A stretch of 64,000 nucleotides of DNA. Source: Halichondria panicea. Its lineage: Eukaryota; Porifera; Demospongiae; Suberitida; Halichondriidae. Position 1 is the stretch's first letter; every line of letters begins with the position of its first letter. Both the position numbers and the translations under genes were made by a program. Below, one piece after another: positions 1 through 11,488 of this stretch. The stretch covers positions 2,200,979 through 2,264,978 of the forward strand of contig NC_087383.1 in NCBI RefSeq assembly GCF_963675165.1. The letters are read 5' to 3'. The notes below the pieces were generated by a model. The model ran no database searches, had not been told where the DNA came from, and saw only the letters and a list, made by a program, of their open reading frames with translations.

Positions 1-58
1 AGAGCCCATCAACCAGCCGTTTGTAGCGAGGTTTGGGGCAGCAGAAGCACGTCGCCAT
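1..58 (-). CDS. EFR3-like gene, first coding exon (partial, runs off the left edge)
   Basis: The ATG is at 58-56 on the minus strand and the frame is open to the edge, giving 19 residues beginning MATCFCC and continuing PKPRYKRLVDGL. The cysteine cluster followed by PRYKRLVD matches the start of animal EFR3 proteins as I know them. EFR3 is a plasma-membrane anchor for the PI4-kinase III alpha complex, and its N-terminal cysteines are palmitoylated in known members. Only 19 codons are visible, so the assignment rests on that motif. The rest of the gene would lie to the left of the window. Confidence 0.5.
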   Translation of the reverse strand, partial: MATCFCCPKPRYKRLVDGL

Positions 59-102
59 AGCTAGATCTAGTTCTGTGTCTTGATTGATTGTAGACCTAGC
101 AT

Positions 103-729
103 TTATTTGTAAAACGTAGAGCAGAGGTTTTTATGTAATATGTTGGCAACCCTGCGCTTTCTTCTGGGTTTCTCACCCGTATCGTTTGAGGTACCCCCGA
201 ACGAGTCGGGTAAGAACTCAGCTAGTTCGATAAATTCCCCTTTTTCCGATTTTTTAGATAGTTTGTCGGGAATGGGGATGGCATTCTGGCCTACATTGAC
301 CGTATATGGAATAATGCTTGGTATCGTCGGTAATGTGGGGAGGCTCATGCGGATTTGAGTACGGGGGGCACTAGTGGATACGAGGGGAACATGTGCTAGT
401 GAGGTACTTGACATACCTGCCGTTCCGGTGCTGACAACAGGGCCTGAGGTGGGACTCCGTGGGGTACCCGAGCCGGAAGCAGAGATGGTTGGGATCGAGG
501 GTGGGACTGATGGTGAGACTGATGAGGGGCCGGCTGTGGGGCTGTGTTGTTGGACTGCTGCCTGAATCCGCTGGTCCATTGCGGTGATGATCGTTGGTAA
601 CACCGCGCCGAGGGCTGCCTGGACAGAATTGGCAATCATGGTGTTGAGAGTTGTCGGAGTTGTCGTCGGGTTGGTGGAACTGATCGGCGGTGTTCCAGTT
701 GAGGATGTGCTCGAGGAGGTAGTGGTCAT
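103..729 (-). pseudogene. Mobile-element ORF, N-terminal low-complexity part (gag-like or recombinase-element type)
   Basis: Reading from an ATG at 729, the protein is Ser/Thr/Pro-rich for about 140 residues. It then has a short conserved tail (PIPDKLSKK, EKGEFIELAEFLPDSFG, near 170-250 on the plus strand) and a basic end (PRRKRR). Low complexity followed by a short GEFIELAELLPD-like block is what I recall from ORFs of cnidarian and sponge retroelements that carry a recombinase. No recombinase or reverse transcriptase domain is in view. It lies between the EFR3-like start and NLR1. The basic tail before the stop may mark a splice donor or a truncation. The family is uncertain. Confidence 0.4.
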
Positions 730-931
730 CTTCTTATAGAGAATTACAGGATAGATCAGCAAGGGAAATCTTGAGAATTATAGGGAAGAGAAGTTTTCTA
801 ATTTGTTTGTTCTTTCACTGACTGCCTGACCACGTGTTCCTTGCGCATGCCAGTACCTAGTCTCATGAATCATCCGCCGTTCTTTTGGAGGTTTTGTCTC
901 AAATGTCTTTGGTGGGTGTGGTATTAAATGC

Positions 932-979
932 AAAAGTGGGTGTATCTCAGTCTTAGATATCTGAGATACACCCACTTTT
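932..979. promoter_or_regulatory. Perfect inverted repeat upstream of NLR1
   Basis: The arms AAAAGTGGGTGTATCTCAG (932-950) and its exact complement (961-979) are separated by 10 bp (TCTTAGATAT). It ends about 80 bp before the NLR1 ATG. A TATA-like AATATATTT follows at 1012-1020, although that stretch also reads as a possible splice acceptor for a 5'-UTR intron (ATATATTTCAG). The same block precedes the other three NLR genes, so it was either present in the ancestral unit or kept by selection. It could be a dimeric factor site, an RNA hairpin or a small MITE. Confidence 0.6.
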
Positions 980-1060
980 TTTGCAAGTCATGCAAAAACA
1001 ACAACACACCCAATATATTTCAGAGAGAGCTAGCTGCAAGGCACAGATTTATTTGCTGGA

Positions 1061-4017
1061 ATGGCCACTAAAGAGCAGAACCAAGGTATAAAGACTGTCA
1101 TGTTTCCTATAAAGGATAAACCCAATGATTGCTAAAGCATAAAACCCTCATTGGTGATTGCTAACCTTGTGTGCTTGCTATCTATTTCAGAGCTCACAAT
1201 TGACGATCTGAAGACAGAAATGAAACTGACTGATGAGCAGCTCAATACAGCAATAAAGGAACCAGATCTACCCGAGTTAGCAGCATGTTTCGACAATGTT
1301 CACAAAGGCTATCTTGAAAAATTGGAGCTCTCACCTGGAGAGCAAACTGACGTGAGGACTAGAGCATATGTAGATGGCACTCTGGCAGGAATGTTGCTGG
1401 CTTTGAAATTCTGGATTCTGACCAACGGACAAGACGCCACTTTCCAAGCTCTGCTACTCATCATACTCTCCCTGCTCAAAGAAGACGTTGCTGTTCGAGT
1501 GTGCAAGTACTTGTCTGACAAATGTGAGTCTGTCATGTGAGAGTGCATGTGGTCATTGTGGTACCATACGTTGTGGGAGTGATTGCAACCAAATAAGGGA
1601 CTTTCAACTTAATTGCTATTGTTACACATACAATTCTCTATTAACTATCACCAGGAATGGTACTCACCTATTGTTTTGTTTCCCCAGACTCCACCACCTC
1701 GTGTCCCCCCTCCCGAGAGAGGGTCCTGCTGAACCACAAGCTGTCCTCGTACAGGGACTACCTACAAAGTCGCTACAGAGCACGAGTATCCACATCAGCC
1801 ATACAATGGCCTCCTGTTCCAACAAACAAAGTCTTCAAACTGGCAATGATTCAGAAGGAGAAAATACAGAGAGGAAGAATCGACGATGAATTTGTTAGGC
1901 TATCAATCACAGGAAAAATCGACGATATTTTACTTCAAAAAACTCCGGTTAACTTGACTAACATTTTCTCTGAGATTGGAAATAGACGAAACTTTGTGTT
2001 GATTGAAGGAGCTCCCGGCTCTGGCAAGAGCACCCTTGCTCTACACATCTGTCAGGAGTGGGCAGAGGGAAAACTGTTCCAAGAGTTCGATATTGCAATC
2101 CTCGTGAGACTGAGAGATCCACTTGTTAGAGAAGCCAAGAAAATAGAAGACCTTCTCCCTTGTAGGAAATCAACACACGCAAGCCAGATTGGAGATGAAA
2201 TTTTAGAAACTGATGGCAAAGGTGTACTGTGGGTGCTGGACGGGTGGGACGAGCTTCCTTCTGACCTCCATGGAGACTCGATCATCACCAAACTAGTTGA
2301 ACCAGGCTTTGCACAAGAAAGTCCGCTACATAAATCCGCCGTCATTGTAACATCTCGCCCGTCGTCTTCAGCTAAGCTCCACCCACGTGTATCGTCCAGG
2401 GTGGAAGTGTTGGGGTTCACTCCACATCAACTAGAACAGTATTTTACCGAGTGTCTGAATGGTGACTCACAAGCTGTGCAGACTCTACTGGAGAGAATTC
2501 GAGAGAACCCTGTGGTAGAAGGTAGCTGCTACCTCCCCCTCAATGCTTCCATTGTCGTTAATTGCTTTCTTTCTGATAACCACTCACTCCCCACATCCAA
2601 CCACGGGATATTCATATCAGTTGTCCAAAGCTCTCTCAAGAGATACCTCCAGGATAGGTTGGGGAAGACCACTCCAGTGGGAGACATCACATCCCCAGAC
2701 TCACTGCCCTCGGAAATCAGAACAGAGACCGTACAAATGTGTCAACTTGCATATCATGGGATCGAAAAAAACAAAGCAACATTTACTGACAATGATTTGG
2801 CCGCTCTTCGCATTACGAAGGAAATTTCATACGTTGGACTATTACAAACTGTTCCCAGTATCATTAGCGATGGTCATCTGGTTTACTACTGTTTTCTCCA
2901 CCTGTCTATTCAAGAGCTACTAGCAGCAATCCACATCTCTCTCATGTCTCCCAAGCAACAAATTTCTGTATTCCAGAAGCTGTTTGGTAGTCCTCGATTC
3001 AGTGCAGTCTTCCAGTTTTATGCTGGTATCACCAAACTGAGTACTAGTAGACCAATCCTCAGTTTGCTACCTCGATTCTTGTGTCCAGTTCCAGCCACTG
3101 TTTTTGATCTGGTCAGAAAGGTTGTCAAAAAGGAGAAAGAGAAAGAGTATGGTGAGCCGAAGCCCCTTTTGTTGTCCCTCATCAATTGTTTGTACGAAGC
3201 TGAAGACTCGTCACTGTGTGTGTTTGTGGCTAATCTTCTTAATCACAATCTAAATCTTAATCACACTACAATGAATCCTATCGACTGCCTCTCTGTTGGA
3301 TATTTCGTATCAGCTTGTTCCAACACCAGTAATGGATTCACACTGCGCCTCAACAATTGCTCTATTAGTGAACAAGGCTGCAAATTTCTTGCCCGAGGAC
3401 TCTCCAAGTGTCCCAACTCTAATAATGATATTCCTACAGGAGGGATACACATCGCTGAGATTATCGAGAACACTAGTTCAATATCTGAATTGGTTTTGTC
3501 TTATAATGCCATTGGTAACAATGGACTTTGCACACTCTGTGAGGCCTTGTCCACTAACACATCATTAAAGAGCCTGAACCTGACCAATTGCTCACTAACA
3601 ATATCAGACGACAATGGAGCTGCCCTCTATCAACTTCTAAATACAAACAATTCCCTCGAATATCTTGATTTGTCTGGTAACACAGTGACTAGCTGTCGTC
3701 ACATTGCTGCTGGACTTGCAGTCAATAAGACTCTGAGAACATTGTACTTGGGTAACTGTGAACTGACTGATCAGAGTATCGAGGAGCTATCAACTGGACT
3801 GATCAACAAGATTGAAACACTGGACATATGGGGTAATGACTCAATAACAGAAGATGGAATGAAGACGCTTGCCAGACATCTAACCACCCACTGCTCTGAA
3901 CTGACACAATTGTACATACCCTACCACCTAAGATCCTGTATCGAGACAGTATTCAGGGACACTAACGAAGAGAGGAAGAGAAATGGACTACCCGAGATTA
4001 ATGTGCGTTGTTGTTGA
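1061..4017 (+). CDS. NLR1: Death-NACHT-LRR immune receptor
   Basis: There are three exons: 1061-1085, 1191-1523 and 1688-4017. Donors are GTATAA and GTGAGT, acceptors are TTTCAG and CCCCAG, and phases match, giving 895 aa. Exon 2 encodes a Death-type helical domain ending in the typical ALKFW...G..ATFQALL..L pattern. Exon 3 holds a WPPVPT linker motif (about residue 160), Walker A GAPGSGKST (about 227-235), Walker B VLWVLDGWDEL (about 299-309) and VIVTSRPSS (about 338). From about residue 670 there are ribonuclease-inhibitor-type LRRs (LxLxxCxL / LxLSxNxI). In known NLRs the LRRs sense ligand, the NACHT oligomerises with ATP, and the Death domain recruits adaptors. It should act in the cytoplasm; no signal peptide or membrane segment is seen. 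A longer in-frame ORF starts at 1657, but the acceptor at 1687 and the clean join to exon 2 favour the spliced form. Confidence 0.9.
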
Positions 4018-4154
4018 TTAATTATGATTATTAATTTATAATTAATTGATTGATTATTATTAATATAATTAATGTTTATAATTAATGATGTTTAGTAAAT
4101 TATAATTATGTTTAGTTATAATTATATTATGATTATTGTTGTTATTAATTAATT

Positions 4155-4160
4155 AATAAA
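4155..4160 (+). terminator. Poly(A) signal AATAAA of NLR1
   Basis: AATAAA lies 138 bp after the NLR1 stop, in a very AT-rich 3' region made of TTAATTAAT-like runs. It is followed by a T/GT-rich stretch (TTTGTTGTGTTATG). The same AATAAA and downstream block recur behind NLR2 and NLR4. Confidence 0.6.
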
Positions 4161-4618
4161 TGTTAATTAATTTGTTGTGTTATGCATCTAATCTCTATCA
4201 TTGGTCAATATAATTATAGCACATGTACAGATGGTGACGAGTGAATTCAATGCTTCCTACTGACACGGAGAGCATGTCATGCACTAGCTGTATGTATGTA
4301 ACTGAATACACTATTGTAATAATGCTATAATCTCCACCTAGCTAGCCTCCTTCACAGGCTTTCAAGAGAAGTGCGGCATGGGCCGGGATCGAGGCTAATC
4401 TCGACATGATTTACTTTTGACAACAATTATATTATTACTAGGACAATTTACAAAACAGTTAGTGTACAGAAGACTAGAAATATGTCGGCACATTACATAA
4501 CAATTACCTAAAAACAAATCAGTTGGAATTGGTCAATATAGCACAGTAATAATGATGGTTTAAATTCAATGCTCCCTACAGTGTCACAGAGAGCACATGC
4601 ACTGTACGTATAAAACTG

Positions 4619-5923
4619 TCAATGAATGTAGTGGAAATCCAATTTAACGCTCTGTCGATTTTTGTTTATGAGGAAGATGAGCAGATTAATGTTCACTTTG
4701 GCCCTTTCAAACATCTTCATGATTGCCAGGCCCTCGTATTGCAGCTGAAGGAGGTCCTGTGTGGGGAGAAGAGAGGGCAGTGAACACTTCAACTGGTGTA
4801 AGACAAAGAATGCATGTATTTGCAAGACAAATGAATACATGTACTTACATACACCGTACAAGCATACCAACACTATACCTGACACAAGGCAGTAAACTTC
4901 TTAAACACTTTACGTACCTACCAAATTAATTCTACCTGTACACACCCTCACCTGGAGGACCAGCTCCACCTTCTCTATCTGCTTGACGTGATCTCAAACA
5001 CAATACTTTCGAACCTGAACCTGGGCGAGTAAGAAATAATGTTCACATAATTATAGCATAACGTTGCACATAAGATCAAGGTCGTAGCAAGCGGTCAGGC
5101 TGGTCAGGTTTTGGCCTAACCACTTTAGCAGCTGGGTAGGTAATGGTCGTAAATATTGTAAGTGATAATGCGCATGCTGTTTTGGTGAGGAAAAGTGATG
5201 ACCTTTTTCTTAGGTAAAAAATTCACCACTGTATGCAAAAGTTCCAATAGTAGAAAAGCAGCTGACCTTTAATCAAGTTGGCATGACCACTTTAAAGTTG
5301 CTTGCTACGCCCCTGCATGAAGATTGGGGCATAAAAATAAGTTAATAGCCTCACACTGGAGGAATTGTTAAAGTCTAGATTAGTAGTAGAGTCTGAGCTT
5401 CAGTCAAACAGTGGACAAAGTACGTACCAGACCAATTAATGGCACATGTGATGATTATCATGTTGTTTAATAGAAGTATGCTAGTATAACGGCTATACTC
5501 TCACTCAAGTATACGGAGACTCACAGAGTGGGTGGAGCATATCTCCATGGACACTGATGTATGGATGATTGGCTTGGTCACGTCAGAGTACTTGTTGATA
5601 CCCAGCCTTCTGTCCAGGGGGTCCACTGTCGATGCTCGCAAGAACTCTCTGTGGGGGGTACAATGAGTGTATGTATATATTCATACCCTATGCATGGCAA
5701 CGAAAATAGCTAATGTGCAATTTAGATCATACGATACTTTAGTAGAACACACATGGCATCATCACAGGACCATCATTCGTACATACACACTTTCAACTAT
5801 TTGACTACAAATTCAGTTTTGGTTATCACATTTCTTATACCTAAACTTCTTGAAGGCGTCCGAGTGTACGGGTTCATTACTGACAGGGCAGCACTCTCAG
5901 CCTCAAACTGTGCAAAGGAACAG
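4619..5923 (-). pseudogene. Kinesin-7/CENP-E-like gene, 3' exons (copy A)
   Basis: Minus-strand exons are bounded by plausible splice sites. They are FEAENAALSVMNP (about 5918-5848), REFLRASTVDPLDRRLGINKY (5648-5525), IEKVELVLQ (4978-4952) and a C-terminal exon DLLQLQYEGLAIMKMF...NLLIFL ending near 4619 (start 4756). The same set recurs at 19.8-20.8, 23.6-25.0, 36.0-36.7, 51.3-52.2 and 63.5-63.7 kb. The link to a kinesin comes from the motor exons in the 30- and 46-kb units; the 3' exons alone are coiled-coil-like and not diagnostic. Here they converge on NLR1. I cannot show a complete gene, so I treat this as part of a duplicated, probably decayed copy. Confidence 0.45.
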
Positions 5924-6118
5924 GAAAAACACGATAAACTCTTAAACCAACAGATATAACCAGACAATAATCATGGAAAGTTAACGATGCTGATTTGGCG
6001 TTTTTCACCAACAAATAATATCTAGTCCAGTACTAATTTAATGTACATAGATGCAGTGCATAATGTAGGCCATAATCTGTACAATTATACTGTACCACTG
6101 TAGCACTCAAATATCTAC

Positions 6119-6210
6119 CCCATCGGCACACTGCTCTGCTCCAACTCCTCACAGCGATCCAGTGCCTTCTTGAGCTCTTCCTCCATCACAAGTCTCTCTT
6201 GCACAGCAGA
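6119..6210 (-). pseudogene. Coiled-coil exon of the kinesin-like gene (copy A)
   Basis: On the minus strand, after an acceptor (ACCCAG), the frame encodes SAVQERLVMEEELKKALDRC, a charged heptad-like helix. Fuller versions run 10750-10597, 26867-26714 and 42385-42232 and end at a GTGATAAAG donor. This copy is shorter because its 3' part diverges after SSVPMG. It is probably stalk sequence. Confidence 0.5.
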
Positions 6211-6305
6211 CTGGGTAATACATTGCATGGTGGTCATGTACACACACACAGGTATACAGATACAACCATCACAACATCGTGGTAGTGGTACAGTAGTAAT
6301 AAAGG

Positions 6306-6744
6306 TACAGTAGACTCTCGCTATTCCGACTCTCTGAAGTACGGCCTGAAATGTGGCCAACTCGCTATTCTGTATACCTGCTGCCCCAAACTAGTAATTT
6401 TATACATAATTATACATTTTGGGTGTGGTTTAGCAGAAAAACTGTGTGTGGGGGGAGTGGTTGGGGTGTACAATGAGAGGTAGGAAGCGGGATGCTCATG
6501 AACACTACAATGAAAGTTATAAAAAGGTAAACCGTTTTGTGTGCAAACACAGCTGTGGGATTACATTGTAATAGAGAGGAAATGATTCATTTATTATCCT
6601 CGAGACAAAACCGCAAAATCAGTCATTAATATTCGAGGTAGGTTGATTTTAAGCCGCGGCTATTTTCTGAAATGCAAACTACCGCGCTCTTCTGGCCAAG
6701 TTGCACTGTCCCAAGGGTGGCCGGATTAACGAGAGTCTACTGTA
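6306..6744. mobile_element. Pogo/Tigger-like MITE, copy 1
   Basis: The 439-bp element has TA at both ends. Its left terminus is CAGTAGACTCTCGCTATTCC and its right terminus the near-complement GGATTAACGAGAGTCTACTG. The CAGTAGA-CTCG-ATTCCG style and TA target are typical of pogo/Tigger (Tc1-mariner) elements. It has no transposase ORF. Copies lie at the equivalent place in other units (10844-11282, 26964-27408, 42481-43026), always between two coiled-coil exons, so it inserted before the units multiplied. Confidence 0.75.
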
Positions 6745-6799
6745 CATGTATTAATTATACAGTATTCACCGAGTGTATACATGTACATGCTAAACTCAC

Positions 6800-6949
6800 A
6801 TCTGCCTTGCTGTTGGCCAGTTCCAATTCTCTCACCAGCTCAGCCATGACACCTGGGTCCATGATTTGAGACCTCTCGAGCAGCTTCTCCTCCAACTCCC
6901 TCAGCAGGTTATCCTCTAGACATTGAATGGTCTCACTCTTCTCCTCAAC
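6800..6949 (-). pseudogene. Coiled-coil exon of the kinesin-like gene (copy A, second stalk exon)
   Basis: A 150-nt minus-strand exon encodes VEEKSETIQCLEDNLLRELE then EKLLERSQIMDP...ELELANSKAD. It lies between an acceptor (CTTGTCAG) and a GTGAGT donor. The sequence has heptad character. It is also present at 11488-11338 (with a stop and a 1-nt insertion), 27613-27464 and 43231-43082. Confidence 0.55.
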
Positions 6950-7309
6950 CTGACAAGGGAACATCAATAAGTTGCTGCCAGGTGGAGAATACTCGACATA
7001 CAATAGTGACGTGCATGTACAGTCAACTACTGAAAATCTGGCAATGAAATTTAACGGTATTCTCCCACTTTGATATAAAGGTCAGATTAAAGTTGGACTG
7101 TAGGTTAGGTATTAAATAGGCATCTGCTATCAGGGTTGTTGCAATAACTATTATAAAGAGATAGTAGCGTACGTGTAATCACACAGTACACCATCAGATC
7201 GGCTATTCAGAGCATAGATCATACAGTATATACATGATCAATTGCTAAATGCTCTGAAATGCAGCTCACTAGCAAAAAAGTAATACCTAGCAAATAGTAC
7301 ATCTATATC

Positions 7310-7690
7310 CCCCCCTCCACTGATAGCATTCACTAGTCTGTTGACAGGAGGTGGGGTTATTCACAGCATTGCAATGTTATTATGGGGCGAAATAAGACAT
7401 CACTAACGTTTATTCATCCATTCAGAGCATGAACAAAGTAAGGTTGTTCCACCCCCCCCCCTCCACTGATAGCATTCACTAGTCTGTTGACAGGAGGTGG
7501 GGTTATTCACAGCATTGCAATGATATTATGGGGCGAAATAAGACATCAATAACGTTTATTCATCCATTCAGAGCATGAACAAAGTAAGGTTGTCCACCCC
7601 CCCCTCCACTGATAGCATTCACTAGTCTGTTGACAGGAGGTGGGGTTATTCACAGCATTGCTTATAATTATTATGGGGCGAAATAAGAAA
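7310..7690 (+). repeat. Tandem repeat, about 145-bp unit, three copies
   Basis: Each unit starts with a C-run and CTCCACTGATAGCATTCAC and continues through GGGGCGAAATAAGACATCA to TTCATCCATTCAGAGCATG. TGATAGC recurs at 7321, 7468 and 7610. The last unit is truncated into GGGGCGAAATAAGAAAAGCC. Equivalent arrays have three copies at 11.85 kb and two at 39.09 kb. No protein is supported here; short ORFs reading through it are products of the repeat. Confidence 0.8.
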
Positions 7691-8830
7691 AGCCTTTGCT
7701 GTGATCCATGACAAATGCCGAGTGCATAATGTGCCAAAAGCAAAGAATTGTAGCTACAGAAAGAGTCATATAACACAGATAGGACCAAGAGGAAGAGTAC
7801 GCTACTCCAATAGACTGTACACAGGAGGCAAACTCACTATTGCATGTAACCACAGCCACTTGAGATACAACAATAACAATAACAATGCTGATAAGAAAAA
7901 GCAATTAGTGGTAATTATCACTAACGTTTTTATTCATCCATTCATAGCATGAACAAAGTAAGGTTGTTCCACCCCCCTCTCCCCCTCTCCCAAAAAAAAA
8001 CAAGCGCATGCAGCTGCATGCGAGCTAGATAAGTTTAATAGAACAGTGTGCAATTATTCAGTTGCACTAGCTATCTAAAACTAGCTACTCAAAGCTATCT
8101 AACTAATCTAATCATCACTAACGGTTATTCATCCATTCATGTTTATTCATCCATTCATCGCAGATTAATTTTAACAGTTTATACAACAGCTATGTGGTTG
8201 TGATGTAGGTTAGACAGAATGCTTACTACGGTTAGTGGGAGTTGCATACTCTTCCTAATGAACTTCTCATTATAGTCGTTTTTACGCACAATTTAGTTTG
8301 CTAGACTATAATAATGCAAATGAGTTCTTGTTGTGCTATTATAGAGCAGCATCAATATTCGGGCCCATCAACTATCTCGTATAGAGAGCAGATAGAGAAG
8401 TTGTCCTCCACCGACAATACTCGTTGTAAGGGCTAAACAACAAAGCTTAATACGAAAGTTTAATTAAACTGCGTTGTCCTATATAATTATATCGATAGAT
8501 CGGTTAGAGTAATAAAACAGTAATCTTGTACAGCTAAGGTTCTAGACTTCATCACATAATTGTTCAATGGTTTAGGTATCCTGACCATCCCTTTACATAT
8601 GTTCACAGTGGCTATAATTCATGATTTACTGGTTTTTAGGTACACTTTTGGTTAGGGGAGGGTATAAATACACGTACATGTACATGTAGCTGTAAGCACT
8701 GCACATGATTGTACACATAGTGAAAGCTAAGACAAAAGCTCATATGGACCTGTGTAACTGACAAATAAAATCTAGTACGCCTCAAATGCACACAGAACAT
8801 AGCAAGGTGCACACACACACATCCACGCAC
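7691..8830. other. Duplicated non-coding stretch, no gene recognised
   Basis: This stretch is nearly identical to 12233-13200 and 39310-40462. An 83-codon ORF (7701-7952) is kept in all three copies but matches no family I know and ends in an AAC run, so I do not call it a gene. It contains a TTCATCCATTCAT repeat, a C/T-rich run, and at 8520-8637 one arm of the foldback element that is complete at 13048-13792. Confidence 0.6.
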
Positions 8831-9043
8831 GTGTTGAGAGGAATCTTGTCTTTGTTGGCATGGTGATCTACGAGACGATGCCAGAGTAAGGCCACATCCA
8901 GCTGTGTGCTGGGCTCTCGTATGAGGAGCAATTGAACGAGGGAGGCAAACAGTTGCCCTGGGAACGTCGTCTCCAGCACTGATGCGTGACAGGTGTCAGC
9001 CACCGCCCTCAAATACTTGACCAGGGAGGTAGTCAACATGGGG
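8831..9043 (-). pseudogene. EFR3-like HEAT-repeat exon (copy 1)
   Basis: A 213-nt open frame on the minus strand lies between an acceptor (TTATGCAG) and a GTGCGT donor. It reads MLTTSLVKYLRAVADTC...TTFPGQLFASLVQLL...LLWHRLVDHHANKDKI. The pattern FPG.ll..L..........vl..LvD.H.NkdKi matches the part of EFR3 proteins I remember as LPGSFLDPLL...LMDRHDNRAKL. The same exon is repeated at 40463-40675. It lies upstream, in minus-strand sense, of the EFR3-like first exon at the window edge, so it cannot belong to that copy. It is probably a duplicated fragment. Confidence 0.45.
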
Positions 9044-9299
9044 CTGCATAATAAAGGGGAAGTATATGGAAGCTTAAACACTAGTAATGCAGTGAAACCA
9101 TGCAGTCTATTGTGGTCACGCACATCATAGTCTATAATACAGCCACTATTAGTCTACTCACAGACTACAATAATTAAGTTTTACAAAGGCGACAGAGTCA
9201 CTAAGCACTTTTGCATAGAACACGTACATGTACAAACAGTGTTTATGACAGGAAACTAAACACATACATGTACACAAAAGCTAAATAAAGCAACAGCTA

Positions 9300-9730
9300 A
9301 ACATTCCCTCTCACCTCCTGATCATGCAGGAACTTCATAAACCTGGTGTACTTAGGACTTGTCACATGATCTTAGAGCAACAAATACGGACATGGTCGAA
9401 GATTTGAGTGGGGCTAAAGTGAGAGAGGAGGTTGTGGGGGGAGGAGCCTCAGACCAGGGCTGGTGGGACGCAGTGTCACGTGAGAGCAGACTCGGACACA
9501 TGGTCCTCCGTCTGGACAGCTGCTGTGAGGAGAATGAGAATTGTAAATCACTGGATTTGAAACGTACTCTTTTGTACCACATAACTAATTGACCTCACAA
9601 ACACACCACTTGGTGTGCAACCATTAATTGTACTCTTAAAGTGAGTGAGCTCACCTTTGGTAGCGCTGACTTATCACAGCTGTTTGTCCAATTCTCCAGA
9701 ATTCTGAGCTTCCCTTAGAGGTACGTGACA
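9300..9730 (-). pseudogene. Three minus-strand exons of the kinesin-like gene (copy A')
   Basis: Reading right to left there are GKLRILENWTNSCDKSALPK (about 9722-9655), FSFSSQQLSRRRTMCPSLLS (about 9545-9360) and RFMKFLHDQE (about 9345-9318), each next to GT/AG sites. Better-preserved counterparts are 45041-44970 and 44352-44103, where the second and third are one exon. Here the join is degraded: RSCDKS runs into an early stop. A near-identical copy is at 40.93-41.35 kb. This block lies directly 5' of the EFR3-like exon in both places. Confidence 0.45.
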
Positions 9731-10596
9731 GAATATCTAAAAGGACATATTGCAGTGCTTACAATTATAGCTATTCGAGGGTGCTCTGTCAAAGTCAGCC
9801 ATAAAGTTATTGTTAATTTAATACATGTACATGTACCCGGGTATATAGGGAGCGAGTGCAGACAACTACACGTGTACATATATTATCGAGGGTGCAGAAG
9901 AACCCGGTATCTGGCACTCTTATATGCACATGATCAGTCTACTTGCTATTAGCGGCCTCTCAAAATTGCATGGCTTAGAAACATGCAGCAATATACTGAA
10001 ACCATTTTAAAGGAGCATATTAATGCGTACTGTTATAGGTGGACCTTTTGGGTGGGCACTTTGTATGGGTTACTTCTTGGAGAAAGGTCACAATCATGGT
10101 ACATGCATGTATTTCTTATGTACACCTATACTATAGCGTGATGGCGTTGTTAATTGGACATGTTGTTAATACTAGTATGCTTGTAATGTAAGCCCACAGG
10201 CATAAATTTTAGGCACGTATTATCGGTATATTCATTTGTAAGAGTGAAACTTCTTACTACACTGTACACAGTCTCATACATACAGTAGACACTCACTTCT
10301 AGGGAATGATTACTCACGGAACAGACTCCATTGTGTATTTTGCCTAAGCCATAATCAGTACATACTGTATAGCAGGTCATTTTCGTGGGATAAAAAATCC
10401 GAGACAAAATCGTAGGCGTGGTGCAGCAGTGATTTCGTGTGTAAAAATTCCCTTTGCTTCACTGCATTGCATGCGTTCCGGTCAACCATGCCTACGTTTT
10501 TGAGAGTGATAAATATTCGTCAAGGTTTAGCTTGCCCACGGAAACTATACCCAGGACGCTATACGTACGGTACGGTATACTGTACCACTTTATCAC

Positions 10597-10750
10597 CTGT
10601 TTCAAGTACTCTTCCTTCGCCCGTTACTTTGTAGCACTCGAATATGTCCACCCCATCCACTGCAGGCACACTGCTCTGCTTCAACTCCTCACAGCGATCC
10701 AGTGCCTTCTTGAGCTCTTCCTCCATCACAAGTCTCTCTTGCACAGCAGA
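10597..10750 (-). pseudogene. Coiled-coil exon of the kinesin-like gene (copy A'')
   Basis: A 154-nt minus-strand exon runs from an acceptor (ACCCAG) to a GTGATAAAG donor. It encodes SAVQERLVMEEELKKALDRC and then SSVPAVDGVDIFECYKV. It is an open helical segment, repeated at 26867-26714 and 42385-42232. Confidence 0.55.
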
Positions 10751-10843
10751 CTGGGTAATAGATTGCATGGTGGTCATGTACACACACAGGTATACAGATA
10801 CAACCATCACAACATCGTGGTAGTGGTACAGTAGTAATAAAGG

Positions 10844-11282
10844 TACAGTAGACTCTCGCTATTCCGACTCTCTGAAGTACGGCCTGAAATGTGGCCAACT
10901 CGCTATTCTGTATACCTGCTGCCCCAAACTAGTAATTTTATGCATAATTATACATTTTGGGTGTGGTTTAGCAGAAAAACTGTGTGTGGGGGGAGTGGTT
11001 GGGGTGTACAATGAGAGGTAGGAAGCGGGATGCTCATGAACACTACAATGAAAGTTATAAAAAGGTAAACCGTTTTGTGAGCAAACACAGCTGTGGGATT
11101 ACATTGTAATAGAGAGGAAATGATTCATTTATTATCCTCGAGACAAAACCGCAAAATTAGTCATTAATATTCGAGGTAGGTTGATTTTAAGCCGCGGCTA
11201 TTTTCTGAAATGCAAACTACCGCGCTCTTCTGGCCAAGTTGCACTGTCCCAAGGGTGGCCGGATTAACGAGAGTCTACTGTA
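10844..11282. mobile_element. Pogo/Tigger-like MITE, copy 2
   Basis: It has the same TIRs and TA flanks as the element at 6306 and lies in the same place relative to the neighbouring coiled-coil exons, so it is a duplicate rather than a new insertion. Confidence 0.75.
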
Positions 11283-11337
11283 CATGTATTAATTATACAG
11301 TATTTACCGAGTGCAAACATGTACATGCTAAACTCAC

Positions 11338-11488
11338 ATCTGCCCTTGCTGTTGGCCAGTTCCAATTCTCTCACCAGCTCAGCCATGACACCTGGGTCCA
11401 TGATTTGAGACCTCTCGAGCAGCTTCTCCTCCAACTACCTCAGCAGGTCATCCTCTAGACATTGAATGGTCTCACTCTTCTCCTCAAC
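11338..11488 (-). pseudogene. Disabled coiled-coil exon
   Basis: This is the counterpart of 6949-6800. Two lesions are visible. A G-to-T change on the coding strand turns the GAG after CTGAGG into TAG, and an extra C in TCTGCCCTTGC shifts the frame. The exon cannot encode the stalk segment, which supports decay of this copy. Confidence 0.65.

Noticed and set aside
1657-1687. Upstream ATG extending the NLR exon 3 frame (MVLTYCFVSP)
   Set aside because: It overlaps the polypyrimidine tract and CCCCAG acceptor. The spliced form with the Death-domain exon is in phase in three genes. I keep it only as a possible start for NLR2.
7310-7690. Possible CRISPR-like array (regular repeats with spacers)
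   Set aside because: Units are about 145 bp and identical throughout, with no short repeat plus unique spacer pattern, in a eukaryotic context.
7701-7952. 83-codon ORF present in three copies (7701, 12243, 39333)
   Set aside because: The copies are nearly identical because the DNA was duplicated recently, so conservation is not evidence. It ends in an AAC run and has no recognisable domain.
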